A DNA stretch of 31,118 nucleotides from the NCBI GenBank assembly GCA_934278005.1, contig CAKQWG010000012.1, positions 1 through 31,118 on the forward strand. Direction: 5' to 3'. The translations under genes and the position numbers were made by a program. The notes beneath the pieces are model-generated. The model had not been told where the DNA came from, did not search any database, and saw only the letters and a program-made list of their open reading frames with translations. This DNA is from an uncultured Pirellulaceae bacterium. Lineage in GTDB: Bacteria > Planctomycetota > Planctomycetia > Pirellulales > Pirellulaceae. Below are positions 1 through 8,076 of the stretch, piece after piece (the stretch's first letter is position 1; every line of letters begins with the position of its first letter).

Positions 1-814
1 GTTCTGGAGCCTGCGGTCGGACCTGTTGCGAGGGATTCCAGGCTCGCAGCCGCCAAATTGCAACCGCGGAAAAACCTATTGTGACCAGTAGGCCCAGCGC
101 CGAGTAGCCGGCAGCGATCCCGCCGGGGAGGAAACTCCACGTCCGCGAGGGAATCGGCTGGGATACGCCCCACAGCGCCCGCAACGGACTGAGCAACTCT
201 GCCCAATTGGGATCGACGCCGCGCAGCGCACCGGCGGCAATGGCCTCACAAAACACCAACCACCCCACGATGGCAAGCAGGGTGATGGCCAGCGTTTGAA
301 ATGTCTTCTCGCGCCAAAAGGCAATCATATTTGCCAAGCCGCCCGTCCAAGCCGCGGTGACTGCGATGATCGCTGTGGCGGAAAACACCTGCACCACGCT
401 CACCCCTCCCATGACTGCAATCAGCAGGAGCAGTGGCAGGGCTGACAGTACCAGGTTGGCCACACCAATCAAGGTAGCCATCAACTTGCCAATTACGATC
501 TCCGTGCTGGACAGCCGGGTGAGCAGCATCAGAATTAGTGTCCGCCGATCCTTCTCCTGCGACACGTTGCTGGCTGCCGCGACTGCCGACAGAAATAAAA
601 CTACGATTAGTTCCAGCGGTACGACGAGCTGAAAAACCAACCCACCGAACCTTGCCAAGTCACCTAGATTGCGGACGTGCTGGACTCCTGCCATCAACGC
701 CCAGGCGGTGCCTACCAGACTGAATAGCACCAGTACGAAGACCACGCGCTGAATATAGAAACGCAATCGCCGCGGAGCCACCCTCCACTCACGAACTAGA
801 ATCGGACCGAACAT
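1..814 (-). CDS. ABC-2 type transporter permease, C-terminus cut by window edge
   Basis: The frame is open from an ATG at 814 down to base 1 with no stop, so about 271 residues are seen and the 3' end lies outside the window. The product starts MFGPILVREWRVAPRRLRFY, the usual cytoplasmic lead-in of planctomycete ABC-2 permeases. It then has about six hydrophobic segments (near residues 22-45, 60-82, 110-140, 142-165, 172-195 and 232-255). A short cytoplasmic stretch with SQEKDRRTL around residue 85 is typical of the family, which forms the membrane channel of an exporter together with a separate ATPase. No ATPase gene is visible and it may lie to the left. No clear ribosome binding site precedes the ATG. 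The substrate cannot be told. Family assignment is by hydrophobicity and N-terminal pattern. Confidence 0.75.
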   Translation of the reverse strand, partial: MFGPILVREWRVAPRRLRFYIQRVVFVLVLFSLVGTAWALMAGVQHVRNLGDLARFGGLVFQLVVPLELIVVLFLSAVAAASNVSQEKDRRTLILMLLTRLSSTEIVIGKLMATLIGVANLVLSALPLLLLIAVMGGVSVVQVFSATAIIAVTAAWTGGLANMIAFWREKTFQTLAITLLAIVGWLVFCEAIAAGALRGVDPNWAELLSPLRALWGVSQPIPSRTWSFLPGGIAAGYSALGLLVTIGFSAVAIWRLRAWNPSQQVRPQAPE

Positions 815-1106
815 AGGTTTTAAAATTGCAATTAAAAGGACAACGTGGCATCTAATCCGCCTGTCAGCAGACACGCGCCGTGGTCCGCCCCGCCTCCCAA
901 GCCCATCGGCCACTAGCGGCAATATCCGGAGCGAATCTCCAGATTAGTTCGATTCTAACGGTTGAACCAGATATGGAGTAAGGAGTAGCTGGTAATTTTA
1001 CTGCTTGGCACTACTAACGTAACGCCTGAGCCTCAAAAACATCCTAGGTTTGTTCAACGGCTCGGTCCAGCGGGTGAATTCAGTGTTCGTAGTGGGAGTT
1101 TTTAAC
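815..1106. other. Divergent intergenic region, permease / pilin
   Basis: About 290 bases separate the minus-strand permease from the plus-strand pilin, so promoters for both should lie here. I see no convincing gene. A TGGCAC at 1006-1011 is not followed by a GC at the sigma-54 spacing. No clear sigma-70 pair stands out. Confidence 0.5.
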
Positions 1107-1286
1107 GTGGTGAATATTTGGCACAAGACGCTCAGATTGCTGATCAGCGAAGATGGCCCCACTACCGTCGAGTATGCGGTCTTGATTGCGCTCATCGTGG
1201 GAACCTGTATCGCCAGCGTGCAGGCCTTGGCCCAAGCTACTGGTTCAAGTTTCGACAAATCGGCCGCTGCGATCATCAAACCCTAA
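1107..1286 (+). CDS. Flp/Fap-type pilin subunit
   Basis: This encodes a 59-residue protein with the class III (type IVb) pilin pattern. A short charged N-terminus ends in EDGPTTVEYAVLIALIV, where the Glu-Tyr pair and following hydrophobic helix are characteristic of Flp/Fap pilins that TadV-type prepilin peptidases cut after a Gly. Such subunits assemble into Flp pili for adhesion. I chose the GTG at 1107 because GGGAG at 1094-1098 sits 8 bases upstream and it gives the normal family length of about 60. An in-frame ATG at 1050 would add 19 residues unlike the family. No tad/cpa assembly genes are in the window, so this is an isolated pilin gene here, as is common where several flp copies are scattered. 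Confidence 0.8.
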   Translation: MVNIWHKTLRLLISEDGPTTVEYAVLIALIVGTCIASVQALAQATGSSFDKSAAAIIKP

Positions 1287-1382
1287 AATTTGCTCATCCG
1301 GCGCAATCGCTACCACCCGCAGCAACCGGACCTCTCGACCGCAGAGCAACCGCCGACCAGGCAATTATCTTGATGGCCGCCA

Positions 1383-1437
1383 TCGACAAATGTCGAATCT
1401 AAAAGCGCGGCCCAACAAGTCGCAAGTCGTCTGCGAC
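1383..1437. repeat. Two small inverted repeats carrying a shared CGACAAATG
   Basis: TCGACA and TGTCGA (1383-1388, 1391-1396) face each other across two bases. GTCGCA and TGCGAC (1419-1424, 1432-1437) form a second 6-bp stem. The 9-mer CGACAAATG occurs in both contexts (1384-1392 and 1434-1442), 50 bases apart. They lie between the pilin gene and the next reading frame. This could be a paired operator or chance; no known operator matches. Confidence 0.3.
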
Positions 1438-1517
1438 AAATGGGCCGATCGACTTCTTTTTATAGGTCGGTTCCATCTTTGCTGACCGCTCAGCAGAGTC
1501 TATTCCGAGGGGCAATT

Positions 1518-1868
1518 ATGTTCGGCTTCCGCTGCATAGCTCGATGGCCCATCCATGTGCTATGCGTAATTTGCGTTGCCAACGCGTCTGCCCAATTGCT
1601 CTTGCTCGATCAGCACGACACCGCTGGTGCACAACTTTCCATAGAAGGTTTGGCTGCCCAGGCGGACCATGCCTTTTCAGATACCGCAGTCGAAGCCAAC
1701 TGCCAGCGACCTCAGTCGACCGGTTGGCAGGCTCCGCAGGCCACTCGATCGACTTGCTGGAACGCAACTGCTGGAGCTGCCCCTACGCGCGGCAGTGGAC
1801 CGCCCGCAGGCTTTCCAACCGCGACGAACCACTCTCTATTTGTGCTGGGAATAGGGTTGCGTCTGTGA
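1518..1868 (+). CDS. Possible small secreted protein, no family recognised
   Basis: This is a 116-residue reading frame whose ATG follows GAGGGG (1506-1511) at a reasonable distance. The N-terminus (MFGFRCIARWPIHVLCVICVANASAQ) reads like a signal peptide with an Ala-Ser-Ala cut site near residue 25. The rest is Ala/Thr/Pro-rich with no motif I know, and the frame ends in a short hydrophobic stretch. Overlapping frames on both strands are of similar length, so the coding call rests on the signal peptide and the ribosome binding site alone. It lies between the pilin and the MMPL exporter, on the same strand as both. No function is proposed. Confidence 0.4.
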   Translation: MFGFRCIARWPIHVLCVICVANASAQLLLLDQHDTAGAQLSIEGLAAQADHAFSDTAVEANCQRPQSTGWQAPQATRSTCWNATAGAAPTRGSGPPAGFPTATNHSLFVLGIGLRL

Positions 1869-1950
1869 GCTCTGGGGATGCAGTTTTTGTGCTGCACTGA
1901 TTGATCGACTCGCGACCTAACCTTCGACGCTATCGCACTGGAATCCGCAA

Positions 1951-4900
1951 TTGACCGCTAACCGTCCGCCCCAACACGGCCCCAAGACGTTTTACCAAAA
2001 GTGGAGTGTGGCTGTCGTCGCAGCTACATTGTGCTTGCTGCCGGCCGTCTTTTACTTCGCTGCCAAAGCCGTACAGAGCAACGTCAATCGCGTCGAGGAC
2101 TGGCTGCCCAAGTCATTCCAGGAGACAGAGCACCTAGCTTGGTTTCGTGCGAACTTCGCCTCGGACCAATTCATTATCATCAGTTGGGAAGGTTGCCGAC
2201 TGGGCGACTCGCAGCCCCACACAGATGATGCGACCGGGGAAGCAACGCCGGCTACCGTCGATGACCCGCGCCTGGCCCGCTTGGCTCAGTTGCTGGTCCC
2301 GCCGACGACCGACAACGCTCTGCCGCCGGGCAGTGCGGCCTCTGCAGAGGATGTTGCGCTGGTACTCAGCCCTGAGGACGACGCGGCTAGAAGAAAGTAC
2401 TTTAAATCCGTCGTGACCGGCCGCGACCTGCTCGATCGGTTGACGAATGCACCGCTGAGTCTACCACGCGACGTGGCAGTCAACCGACTGCAGGGAAGCA
2501 TGATCGGCCCGGATGGATCGCAAACATGCCTAGTCGTGACTCTCCATGCGGAGGCCTTGGGCGAGCTGAAGCAATTGATGGGCAGCGGACAGCATCGCAT
2601 ATTTCGACCGAACTTACCGCCTGGACTGCTGCGGCGTTTAATCGTACAAGCGGACATTCCACTGGCTGAGGCACACCTGGGCGGCCCGCCGGTCGACAAC
2701 AGCGCCATTGATGAAGAGGGAGAGCGCACGCTGGTACGCTTGGCTGGCCTATCAGGTCTGCTGGGTCTGGGGCTCGCCTGGTGGTCACTGCGCAGTATTC
2801 CGTTGACCCTAATTGTGTTCTTCTGCGGTGTGTTGAGCGCCGCGACTTCGCTAGCGATCGTGGGTATCTCCGGCCACAACCTGGACGCGATTCTGATGTC
2901 CATGCCATCCTTGGTGTACGTGCTGGCCATATCCGGCGCGGTGCATTTGGTGAATTATTACCGCGAAGCCGTGGAGACAGGCGGTCTGTACGCATCGGCC
3001 GAGCGCGCGGTCAAGCATGCGTGGAAGCCGGCATTGCTGTGCTCTGTTACCACCGCGGTGGGGCTGTTGTCACTGTCTGCCAGCGAGCTCGTGCCCATCC
3101 GCAAGTTCGGTATATTTTCAGCCGCGGGGGTGATGAGCCTAGTCGGCATCGTCTATTTCTTTCTGCCCGCCGCCCTGCATTTGTCGCGCGTCGGCAAACG
3201 CTGGCTAGCACAGTCAACGCGCCTAGCTGCCGCGAATCCGACCCAGTCGGAAAAGGAGTACGACCTGTGGGCCGGCGTTGCGCGGCGGATTGTAAAACAC
3301 TATCGACTGGTCGGCTGTGGCTGCGTACTGGTTACCGCGGCCGTGGGTTGGGGTGTGCGGTACAGCGAATCGAGCATTGACCTACTGAAGCTGTTTGACT
3401 CGCGCGCCCGGATCTTACAGGACTACCGCTGGCTGGAAGCCAATCTGGGCAAGCTGGTACCGCTAGAAATTGTGGTACGCTTCCCGCAGCATACGCAACG
3501 CGAAGTCATCGCGGCCGCAGAAGGCAGTCCCAGCTGGTCGGCGCTTAGTTTCATTCAGCGGCTAGAAACCGTAACCCGCATGCAGGCCATGATCGATCGT
3601 CGATTTGGTCCCGAAGGCGAGGACCTGGTGGGCCGTAGTTTGTCTGCCGCTACCTTTACCCCTCGTCTGCCTGCGGCCAACTCTGGGAACTACAGCTTCA
3701 TTCAGCGCAAAGCCATCGATGCGCGCCTCAGCCGCAGCAAAGATGAATTATCCGCCGCTGGCTTCTTGCGGGTGGACCCTGTGGACGGCAGCGAACTGTG
3801 GCGCATCAGTTTGCGAGTGGCCGCATTCCGAGATGTCGACTATGGCCAGTTTGTCAAACACCTCGAGCAGATTACACAGCCACTGCTTGAGGCTTATCAT
3901 TCGCGGGCCGATGTGCTAGCTGAGCTTGCCAGTCTGGGTCCGCATGACTCGCCAGTAGGCAAACGCGTTTTGCTGTGGAGCTATGCCGATCCGAATCAAG
4001 TAGAAAACGATTCGCACCAAGCCTTTGAACACATCCTGCAGCGGCTGTTGGAAGAGGTGCGGTGCGATGTAAAGGTGTTGCGGGCCGACCCACGCATTAC
4101 GACTCTCAGCGATCTGGAAGCCTTAGGCGAATTGGATGCCGTCATTGCGCTGGGAGATTTTCGCGATGTGGATCTGGCCGTTGTTCAAGCCACCATCCCC
4201 GATACTATCGATGCTCGGCTCGGTGCCTCGCGGGCCGAGCGCATGGCCAAGCAGCAAGCCGCAGCCACCCACATTGCACTCCCTAAGCTGGCCGCCACTA
4301 GGCCGGCCCCTGTCCGCCGGCTTCTGCCGCCGTCCAAGCCCACTCAGCAGCTGGACGCTATTTTCACCGGCGTTGTGCCAATCGTTTACCAAGCACAAAG
4401 AGCTTTGCTCAATAGTTTGGTCGAGAGTACCTTATGGTCGTTTTTGACGATTACCCCGATCATGATGCTGGTCTCGCGAAGCATACTCGCCGGCTCGGTG
4501 GCCATGCTTCCCAATGCGATCCCCATCGTGCTAATCTTCGGCGGTATGGGATGGCTAGACATCCCTATCGAGATTGGTTCGATGATGACCGCTAGCATTG
4601 CCCTGGGGGTCGCCGTCGACGACACGATCCACTTTCTAGCCCGCTATCGCGATGAACTCAGCCGCACGCCGGACCGCAATCGAGCGATCGAGCTGACCTA
4701 CGGGCACTGCGCTGTGCCGACGCTTCAAGCGGCTCTGATCAGCGGCTTAGGGTTATCGGTATTTGCCTTTAGCACATTCACTCCCACGCAGCGCTTCGGT
4801 TGGCTGATGCTGTTCATCCTACTTGCAGGCGTTGTGTCGGAATTAGTCTTGCTGCCGGCGCTGCTGGCCAGTCCTTTGGGCAAGGTCTTTTCGGCCAAGC

Positions 4901-5028
4901 CAGCTGGCACGCCTAGTGACGCTGCGGCAGCGTCTGATAGTCTCCAGCACGGCGACCCGGCGCATGAGGGTCCAGCAGGCTCGCACCTGCTGACAACTAG
5001 CCCGGTAAAACTCCGCCAATCGGCATAA
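1951..5028 (+). CDS. MMPL/RND-superfamily membrane exporter
   Basis: This is a 1025-residue protein with the two-fold RND layout. A single membrane helix at about residues 18-38 is followed by an extracytoplasmic domain, then a five-helix block at about 257-415 including SMPSLVYVLAISGAVHLVNY. A long second extracytoplasmic domain (about 470-815) and a second helix block (about 820-975) follow. The second block has GVAVDDTIHF at about 886-895, the paired acidic residues in the membrane that RND pumps use for proton coupling. The first block has the non-acidic equivalent AISGAVHL. MMPL-type members move lipids, hopanoids or other hydrophobic molecules; the substrate here is unknown. The start is TTG at 1951 with only a weak GGA upstream, and no later ATG lies before the first helix. 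A charged, Ala/Ser-rich tail follows the last helix. Confidence 0.88.
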   Translation: MTANRPPQHGPKTFYQKWSVAVVAATLCLLPAVFYFAAKAVQSNVNRVEDWLPKSFQETEHLAWFRANFASDQFIIISWEGCRLGDSQPHTDDATGEATPATVDDPRLARLAQLLVPPTTDNALPPGSAASAEDVALVLSPEDDAARRKYFKSVVTGRDLLDRLTNAPLSLPRDVAVNRLQGSMIGPDGSQTCLVVTLHAEALGELKQLMGSGQHRIFRPNLPPGLLRRLIVQADIPLAEAHLGGPPVDNSAIDEEGERTLVRLAGLSGLLGLGLAWWSLRSIPLTLIVFFCGVLSAATSLAIVGISGHNLDAILMSMPSLVYVLAISGAVHLVNYYREAVETGGLYASAERAVKHAWKPALLCSVTTAVGLLSLSASELVPIRKFGIFSAAGVMSLVGIVYFFLPAALHLSRVGKRWLAQSTRLAAANPTQSEKEYDLWAGVARRIVKHYRLVGCGCVLVTAAVGWGVRYSESSIDLLKLFDSRARILQDYRWLEANLGKLVPLEIVVRFPQHTQREVIAAAEGSPSWSALSFIQRLETVTRMQAMIDRRFGPEGEDLVGRSLSAATFTPRLPAANSGNYSFIQRKAIDARLSRSKDELSAAGFLRVDPVDGSELWRISLRVAAFRDVDYGQFVKHLEQITQPLLEAYHSRADVLAELASLGPHDSPVGKRVLLWSYADPNQVENDSHQAFEHILQRLLEEVRCDVKVLRADPRITTLSDLEALGELDAVIALGDFRDVDLAVVQATIPDTIDARLGASRAERMAKQQAAATHIALPKLAATRPAPVRRLLPPSKPTQQLDAIFTGVVPIVYQAQRALLNSLVESTLWSFLTITPIMMLVSRSILAGSVAMLPNAIPIVLIFGGMGWLDIPIEIGSMMTASIALGVAVDDTIHFLARYRDELSRTPDRNRAIELTYGHCAVPTLQAALISGLGLSVFAFSTFTPTQRFGWLMLFILLAGVVSELVLLPALLASPLGKVFSAKPAGTPSDAAAASDSLQHGDPAHEGPAGSHLLTTSPVKLRQSA

Positions 5029-5368
5029 ACTCCGCGAAACTGCTTGACAACTGCAAATTACCTAGCAGGCGCGATTAGAGAGGACATGTGACACAATTTC
5101 TTACTGACTGGACAATCAATGAACAAAGGCGGATTGAATCTAACCAGATCGCCGGCAGGTGTATCAATTAGTAGCCTCCGAGTGCCGCCTGAGTAAGCAG
5201 CGCGTACGAATATTGAACATGCTATCGGCGTAATCAGAAAAACGTGCTGTCTTATGCCGACTGGCACGGGATATGCCTAAACCTCACCGATGCGTGTGCT
5301 GAGCTTTAGCTTTCACTCTAGAAAGTGCTCGGCACAATTCAAAAACATCTTGGAGGAGACTTAGGATT
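5029..5368. other. Intergenic region upstream of the glycine-zipper protein gene
   Basis: This is 340 bases without a credible gene. A minus-strand frame at 5058-5267 has no supporting signal. The region holds the sigma-54-like promoter at 5262-5277 and a strong ribosome binding site (GGAGGAG near 5352-5358) for the gene at 5369. No terminator with a clear U-tract was seen for the MMPL gene. Confidence 0.5.
5262..5277 (+). promoter_or_regulatory. Sigma-54 (RpoN) type -24/-12 promoter
   Basis: TGGCACGGGATATGCC matches the sigma-54 consensus (TGGCACG, four bases, TTGCW) at every conserved base except one T and the last base. The GG and GC pairs are exactly 10 bases apart. Transcription would start near 5288, leaving a leader of about 80 bases before the ATG at 5369. 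Sigma-54 promoters need an activator ATPase; none is encoded in the window. An almost identical site precedes the His-rich secreted protein on the other strand (28262-28277). Confidence 0.6.
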
Positions 5369-6622
5369 ATGCGTAAGACGATTCAATTGATCGCGGTGCT
5401 TGCAGTCAGTTCACTGGCATCGCTGAGTAGTGTTTCGGCTCAGGACAATCTGTTGGGTGATGTCGGCGGTCAAGTATCGCAAGGCGCCGCCGCCGTTGGC
5501 GAAAACGTCGCTGGCGCAGCCAACAATGCTCAAGCTGCGACAAACAACGCTGTGGACCGAACTCAATCCGCCACACAGAATGCGGTCGATGGTGCACAAG
5601 CTGCAACCAATAACACAGTGGACAGAGCGCAGTCGGCCACACAAAAAGCTCGCGACAACGCGCAAGGCGCTGTCGACAATACGGTCGACCGAGCCAACCA
5701 ACAACTGGATAAGACCACAGATGCCGCTAGGGCAACTGCTGATCGCGCGGCCAATCAAGCCGATCGCGCAGTCAACCAGGCTGAGCGTGCAGCAAATCAA
5801 GCTGCCGGCCAAGCGAATGCCAACGTTCAAGGCAATGTGAATGCTCAAGGCAACACCAACGCTCAGGGCAACGCTCAAGTGGGTGCCGGTGTGAATGCTC
5901 AAGGCGGTGCAGCCAATGGCCAACTACAGGCCAACGTTCAAGCGGACGGAAGCGCTCAATCGGGCGAAAGCTGGCGTTATCGCGATCACAATGGGTATCG
6001 CTGGTACTGGCAGGGTGAGCCCAAGACCGGATATTGGTCTTATTGGAAAAATGAGCAATGGATCCCCTACCACACCACGCAACAGGGCTCGCAGGCTGGT
6101 GTAGTGCATTCGCACAATCAGGCCTCCGGGTATCGCGGCACGGTTCAAGGCAGCTATCGTGGCCCGTACTATTTTGATGATTCCGGCCGTCGCTACTTGA
6201 TGAACGGAAACACTTACCAAGCTGACCAGCACTGGAACGATCAATTCTGGAACGACGAGTATCAGAATAACTATCGTACCTACTGGAACAACTACAATAC
6301 GTCCAATGGTGTTAACTCGGGTACCTACTACAACAACTCGGGCGCCTACTACGGCAATCCTAACAACAGTGTTGGTGGGGCTGTTGGGCAAGCTATCGGC
6401 GGACAAGCTGGCGGCCAAATCGGTGCCGGGATCAATTCCGCAATTCGCGGTAACTCGGTTCCAAACGGGAACTACCCCGGCAATTATCAAGGCGGCTTTA
6501 ATGGTAACGTTGGTGGTAACGTCGGCGGTAACGTCGGTGGAGCCGTTGGACAAGCCATTGGCGGTCAAGCCGGTGGACAGATTGGTGCTGGCATCGGTGC
6601 GGCTATCGGCGAAGGTCGCTAA
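5369..6622 (+). CDS. Secreted Asn/Ala-rich repeat protein with C-terminal glycine zippers
   Basis: This is a 417-residue exported protein. Residues 1-24 form a clear signal peptide cut at VSA-Q. Residues of about 40-140 are an Ala/Asn/Gln-rich helical repeat with a period near 11 (NAVDRTQSATQ, NTVDRAQSATQ and relatives), reminiscent of LEA-like or apolipoprotein-like amphipathic helices. About 140-195 is NAQGN-type low complexity. About 198-235 is a Trp/Tyr-dense segment (YRWYW, YWSYW), followed by a Tyr/Asn-rich stretch. The C-terminus carries two near-identical glycine zippers (GGAVGQAIGGQAGGQIGAGI, near residues 336 and 389) separated by GNVGGNVGG repeats. Glycine zippers usually insert in or sit on membranes. 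The gene has a strong GGAGGAG ribosome binding site and a sigma-54-like promoter. It is a single-gene unit ending at a large hairpin. An envelope or stress role is only a guess. Confidence 0.85.
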   Translation: MRKTIQLIAVLAVSSLASLSSVSAQDNLLGDVGGQVSQGAAAVGENVAGAANNAQAATNNAVDRTQSATQNAVDGAQAATNNTVDRAQSATQKARDNAQGAVDNTVDRANQQLDKTTDAARATADRAANQADRAVNQAERAANQAAGQANANVQGNVNAQGNTNAQGNAQVGAGVNAQGGAANGQLQANVQADGSAQSGESWRYRDHNGYRWYWQGEPKTGYWSYWKNEQWIPYHTTQQGSQAGVVHSHNQASGYRGTVQGSYRGPYYFDDSGRRYLMNGNTYQADQHWNDQFWNDEYQNNYRTYWNNYNTSNGVNSGTYYNNSGAYYGNPNNSVGGAVGQAIGGQAGGQIGAGINSAIRGNSVPNGNYPGNYQGGFNGNVGGNVGGNVGGAVGQAIGGQAGGQIGAGIGAAIGEGR

Positions 6623-6733
6623 GCCTAACCAGGTATCTTTAGTTGGAACCTCCCCGAGCCCAGTGCGGTAGCCACAGCGTTACCAGGGCAGGGGATCGTG
6701 CGGCGTGAACTGAGTGCAGCTTTACAGCTAACC

Positions 6734-6748
6734 GCAGTGCCGCACTGC
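6734..6748. terminator. Small GC-rich hairpin after the glycine-zipper gene
   Basis: GCAGTG (6734-6739) and CACTGC (6743-6748) form a perfect 6-bp stem with a CCG loop, just before the larger hairpin at 6755-6839. There is no U-tract, so it may be part of a composite termination region. Confidence 0.35.
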
Positions 6749-6754
6749 AGAACC

Positions 6755-6839
6755 AAATAATGCTATCGGCTCGATGTGTTGGCGAGGATCTTGCTCAGGC
6801 CAGAACCCTCCTCGCAAGCGCATCGAGCCGATGTTATTT
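6755..6839. terminator. Long hairpin between convergent genes, probable bidirectional terminator
   Basis: Nested complementary arms span 85 bases. The outer arms are AAATAA (6755-6760) with TTATTT (6834-6839). The middle arms are ATCGGCTCGATG (6765-6776) with CATCGAGCCGAT (6821-6832), 12 of 12 bases. The inner arms are GCGAGGA (6782-6788) with TCCTCGC (6809-6815). The loop is about 20 bases. It lies between a plus-strand gene ending at 6622 and a minus-strand gene ending at 6851. The A-rich outer left arm and T-rich outer right arm give a short U-run on either strand, which fits a two-way terminator. Confidence 0.65.
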
Positions 6840-6850
6840 GTGGATTAAAG

Positions 6851-8065
6851 TTATGCGGGCCACGCTCGAGCCTCACTAGCCAATTGGGTGAGCATGCCTT
6901 TCAAGCTATTAGAAAGGTCCGCCATCAGCGGATCGGCTCCCTCGCGCGTCGGACGCTGCGGCTCTACTTCTATAGCCGGACCGATCTCCAAGATCGCATG
7001 CAGTGGCCGCTGCTTTTGCGCGCTGTCGGTCAAATCCTCCTGAATGCTCTCAACCGTCTCTAGCATGCGTGTATCGGTCGGTTGATCTAGATAGTCGGCC
7101 GGATGCGAAGAGATCTGCTGGGCCATATAGATGTCTGCCAGCTGTGACCACAGGGCCTGCTTCTCAGCGGGCGTTGTGTCTGCTTTGAGCAATCGTGGCA
7201 CGATGACTGTCCGCAGTTGTTTGACACGTGGCATGATGCTCTCGTCGACTTGGCGACCAAACCATTGCTGCTCCAAAGGCACCAATAGATGCTGAATCAA
7301 TCGTCGCTGCCGCTCGTCGAGCGGTCCGCATTGCGGGGCGCCCAAATATTTGACTTCTTGCAGTGACACCTGAGCCTGCAACAGCTTCTTTATCCGTTCG
7401 ACCAGCGGTGGAGGGCTACCGATACAATCCAGCGTCAAGCGTTTTTCTAGCTGCTGCAGCACGGGCTCTATGGCTCGTTCTATGTCGCCTCGAAATAAGT
7501 ATTTGATGGCCACTGGGTGTATCACCACTTTGCCACCATCCTGCTTGAGTCGGCGTTTGGCCGCGGTCCGCGCCAGGAAAGCCACTCCGTCGAGCAGTGC
7601 TTGCAGACGGTCGTTGGTGCGAAAAACTGTCCCTTCTGGAAAAATTATTAGCGGCCGTTTGGCGCCGGCCAGCACGTCCACGGCCGTATTGAGCGCCTGG
7701 CGATCTAGGCCCTCGCGATATACGCTAAAGCCCCCGCACAGCCGCATGGCTAGCGCCTGCCAGCGATTCTGGTGAAACAGATGCCATGAAGCCATCGAAT
7801 ATATGTAGAAGTCCAGCTCGCGAGCAATCCATCCCATAGCAATTGGGTCGGCGTAGCGACAGTGATTGGGAGCCAGCAGGATGCCATGTCCCCGCTGTAG
7901 GCTCTCGCGTAGGTGCTCGCTGCCGCGGACCTCGTGCGACTCTACCCCTTCGAAGTGTTTAAGGTAGACATCCACGAGTCGCAGCTTCTGCACCAACCAC
8001 GGAATCCAATCACCGTGAAACGGCGGAATGAACTGATAGGGCTTAGCGACGATGATATTTTGCAT
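6851..8065 (-). CDS. PlsC-like 1-acyl-sn-glycerol-3-phosphate acyltransferase family protein
   Basis: This is a 404-residue protein with the acyltransferase signatures. The HX4D box NHCRYADP has His68 and Asp73, and the phosphate-binding block FPEGT lies at 142-146. Members transfer an acyl chain to glycerolipid or lysophospholipid acceptors at the membrane. Typical PlsC enzymes are about 240 residues; here an extra C-terminal half (about 215-404) is predominantly helical and unassigned, so the acceptor is uncertain. I chose the ATG at 8065, which gives MQNIIVAKPYQF and lies 12 bases after the galE stop. A TTG at 8119 or ATG at 8113 would overlap galE by about 40 bases. The tight spacing implies co-transcription with galE, which suggests a shared envelope or glycolipid context. 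Confidence 0.8.
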   Translation of the reverse strand: MQNIIVAKPYQFIPPFHGDWIPWLVQKLRLVDVYLKHFEGVESHEVRGSEHLRESLQRGHGILLAPNHCRYADPIAMGWIARELDFYIYSMASWHLFHQNRWQALAMRLCGGFSVYREGLDRQALNTAVDVLAGAKRPLIIFPEGTVFRTNDRLQALLDGVAFLARTAAKRRLKQDGGKVVIHPVAIKYLFRGDIERAIEPVLQQLEKRLTLDCIGSPPPLVERIKKLLQAQVSLQEVKYLGAPQCGPLDERQRRLIQHLLVPLEQQWFGRQVDESIMPRVKQLRTVIVPRLLKADTTPAEKQALWSQLADIYMAQQISSHPADYLDQPTDTRMLETVESIQEDLTDSAQKQRPLHAILEIGPAIEVEPQRPTREGADPLMADLSNSLKGMLTQLASEARAWPA

Positions 8066-8076
8066 AGAGAACCAAA

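Noticed and set aside
1006..1020. TGGCAC upstream of the pilin gene as a sigma-54 -24 element
   Set aside because: The -12 position reads ACGT, without the required GC at 10-base spacing.
2286..2930. Minus-strand frame of 214 codons inside the MMPL gene
   Set aside because: It is a shadow frame in high-GC coding DNA without motifs.
5058..5267. Minus-strand 69-codon reading frame
   Set aside because: It has no ribosome binding site, no signal or motif, and overlaps the promoter region of the next gene.
5411..5923. Minus-strand frame of 170 codons opposite the repeat protein
   Set aside because: It is an antisense shadow of the Ala/Asn-rich repeats; the plus strand has the signal peptide, ribosome binding site and promoter.
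5924..6568. Minus-strand frame of 214 codons opposite the zipper region
   Set aside because: Its Val/Ile-rich composition mirrors Asn/Tyr/Gly codons of the real gene, and it has no start signal.
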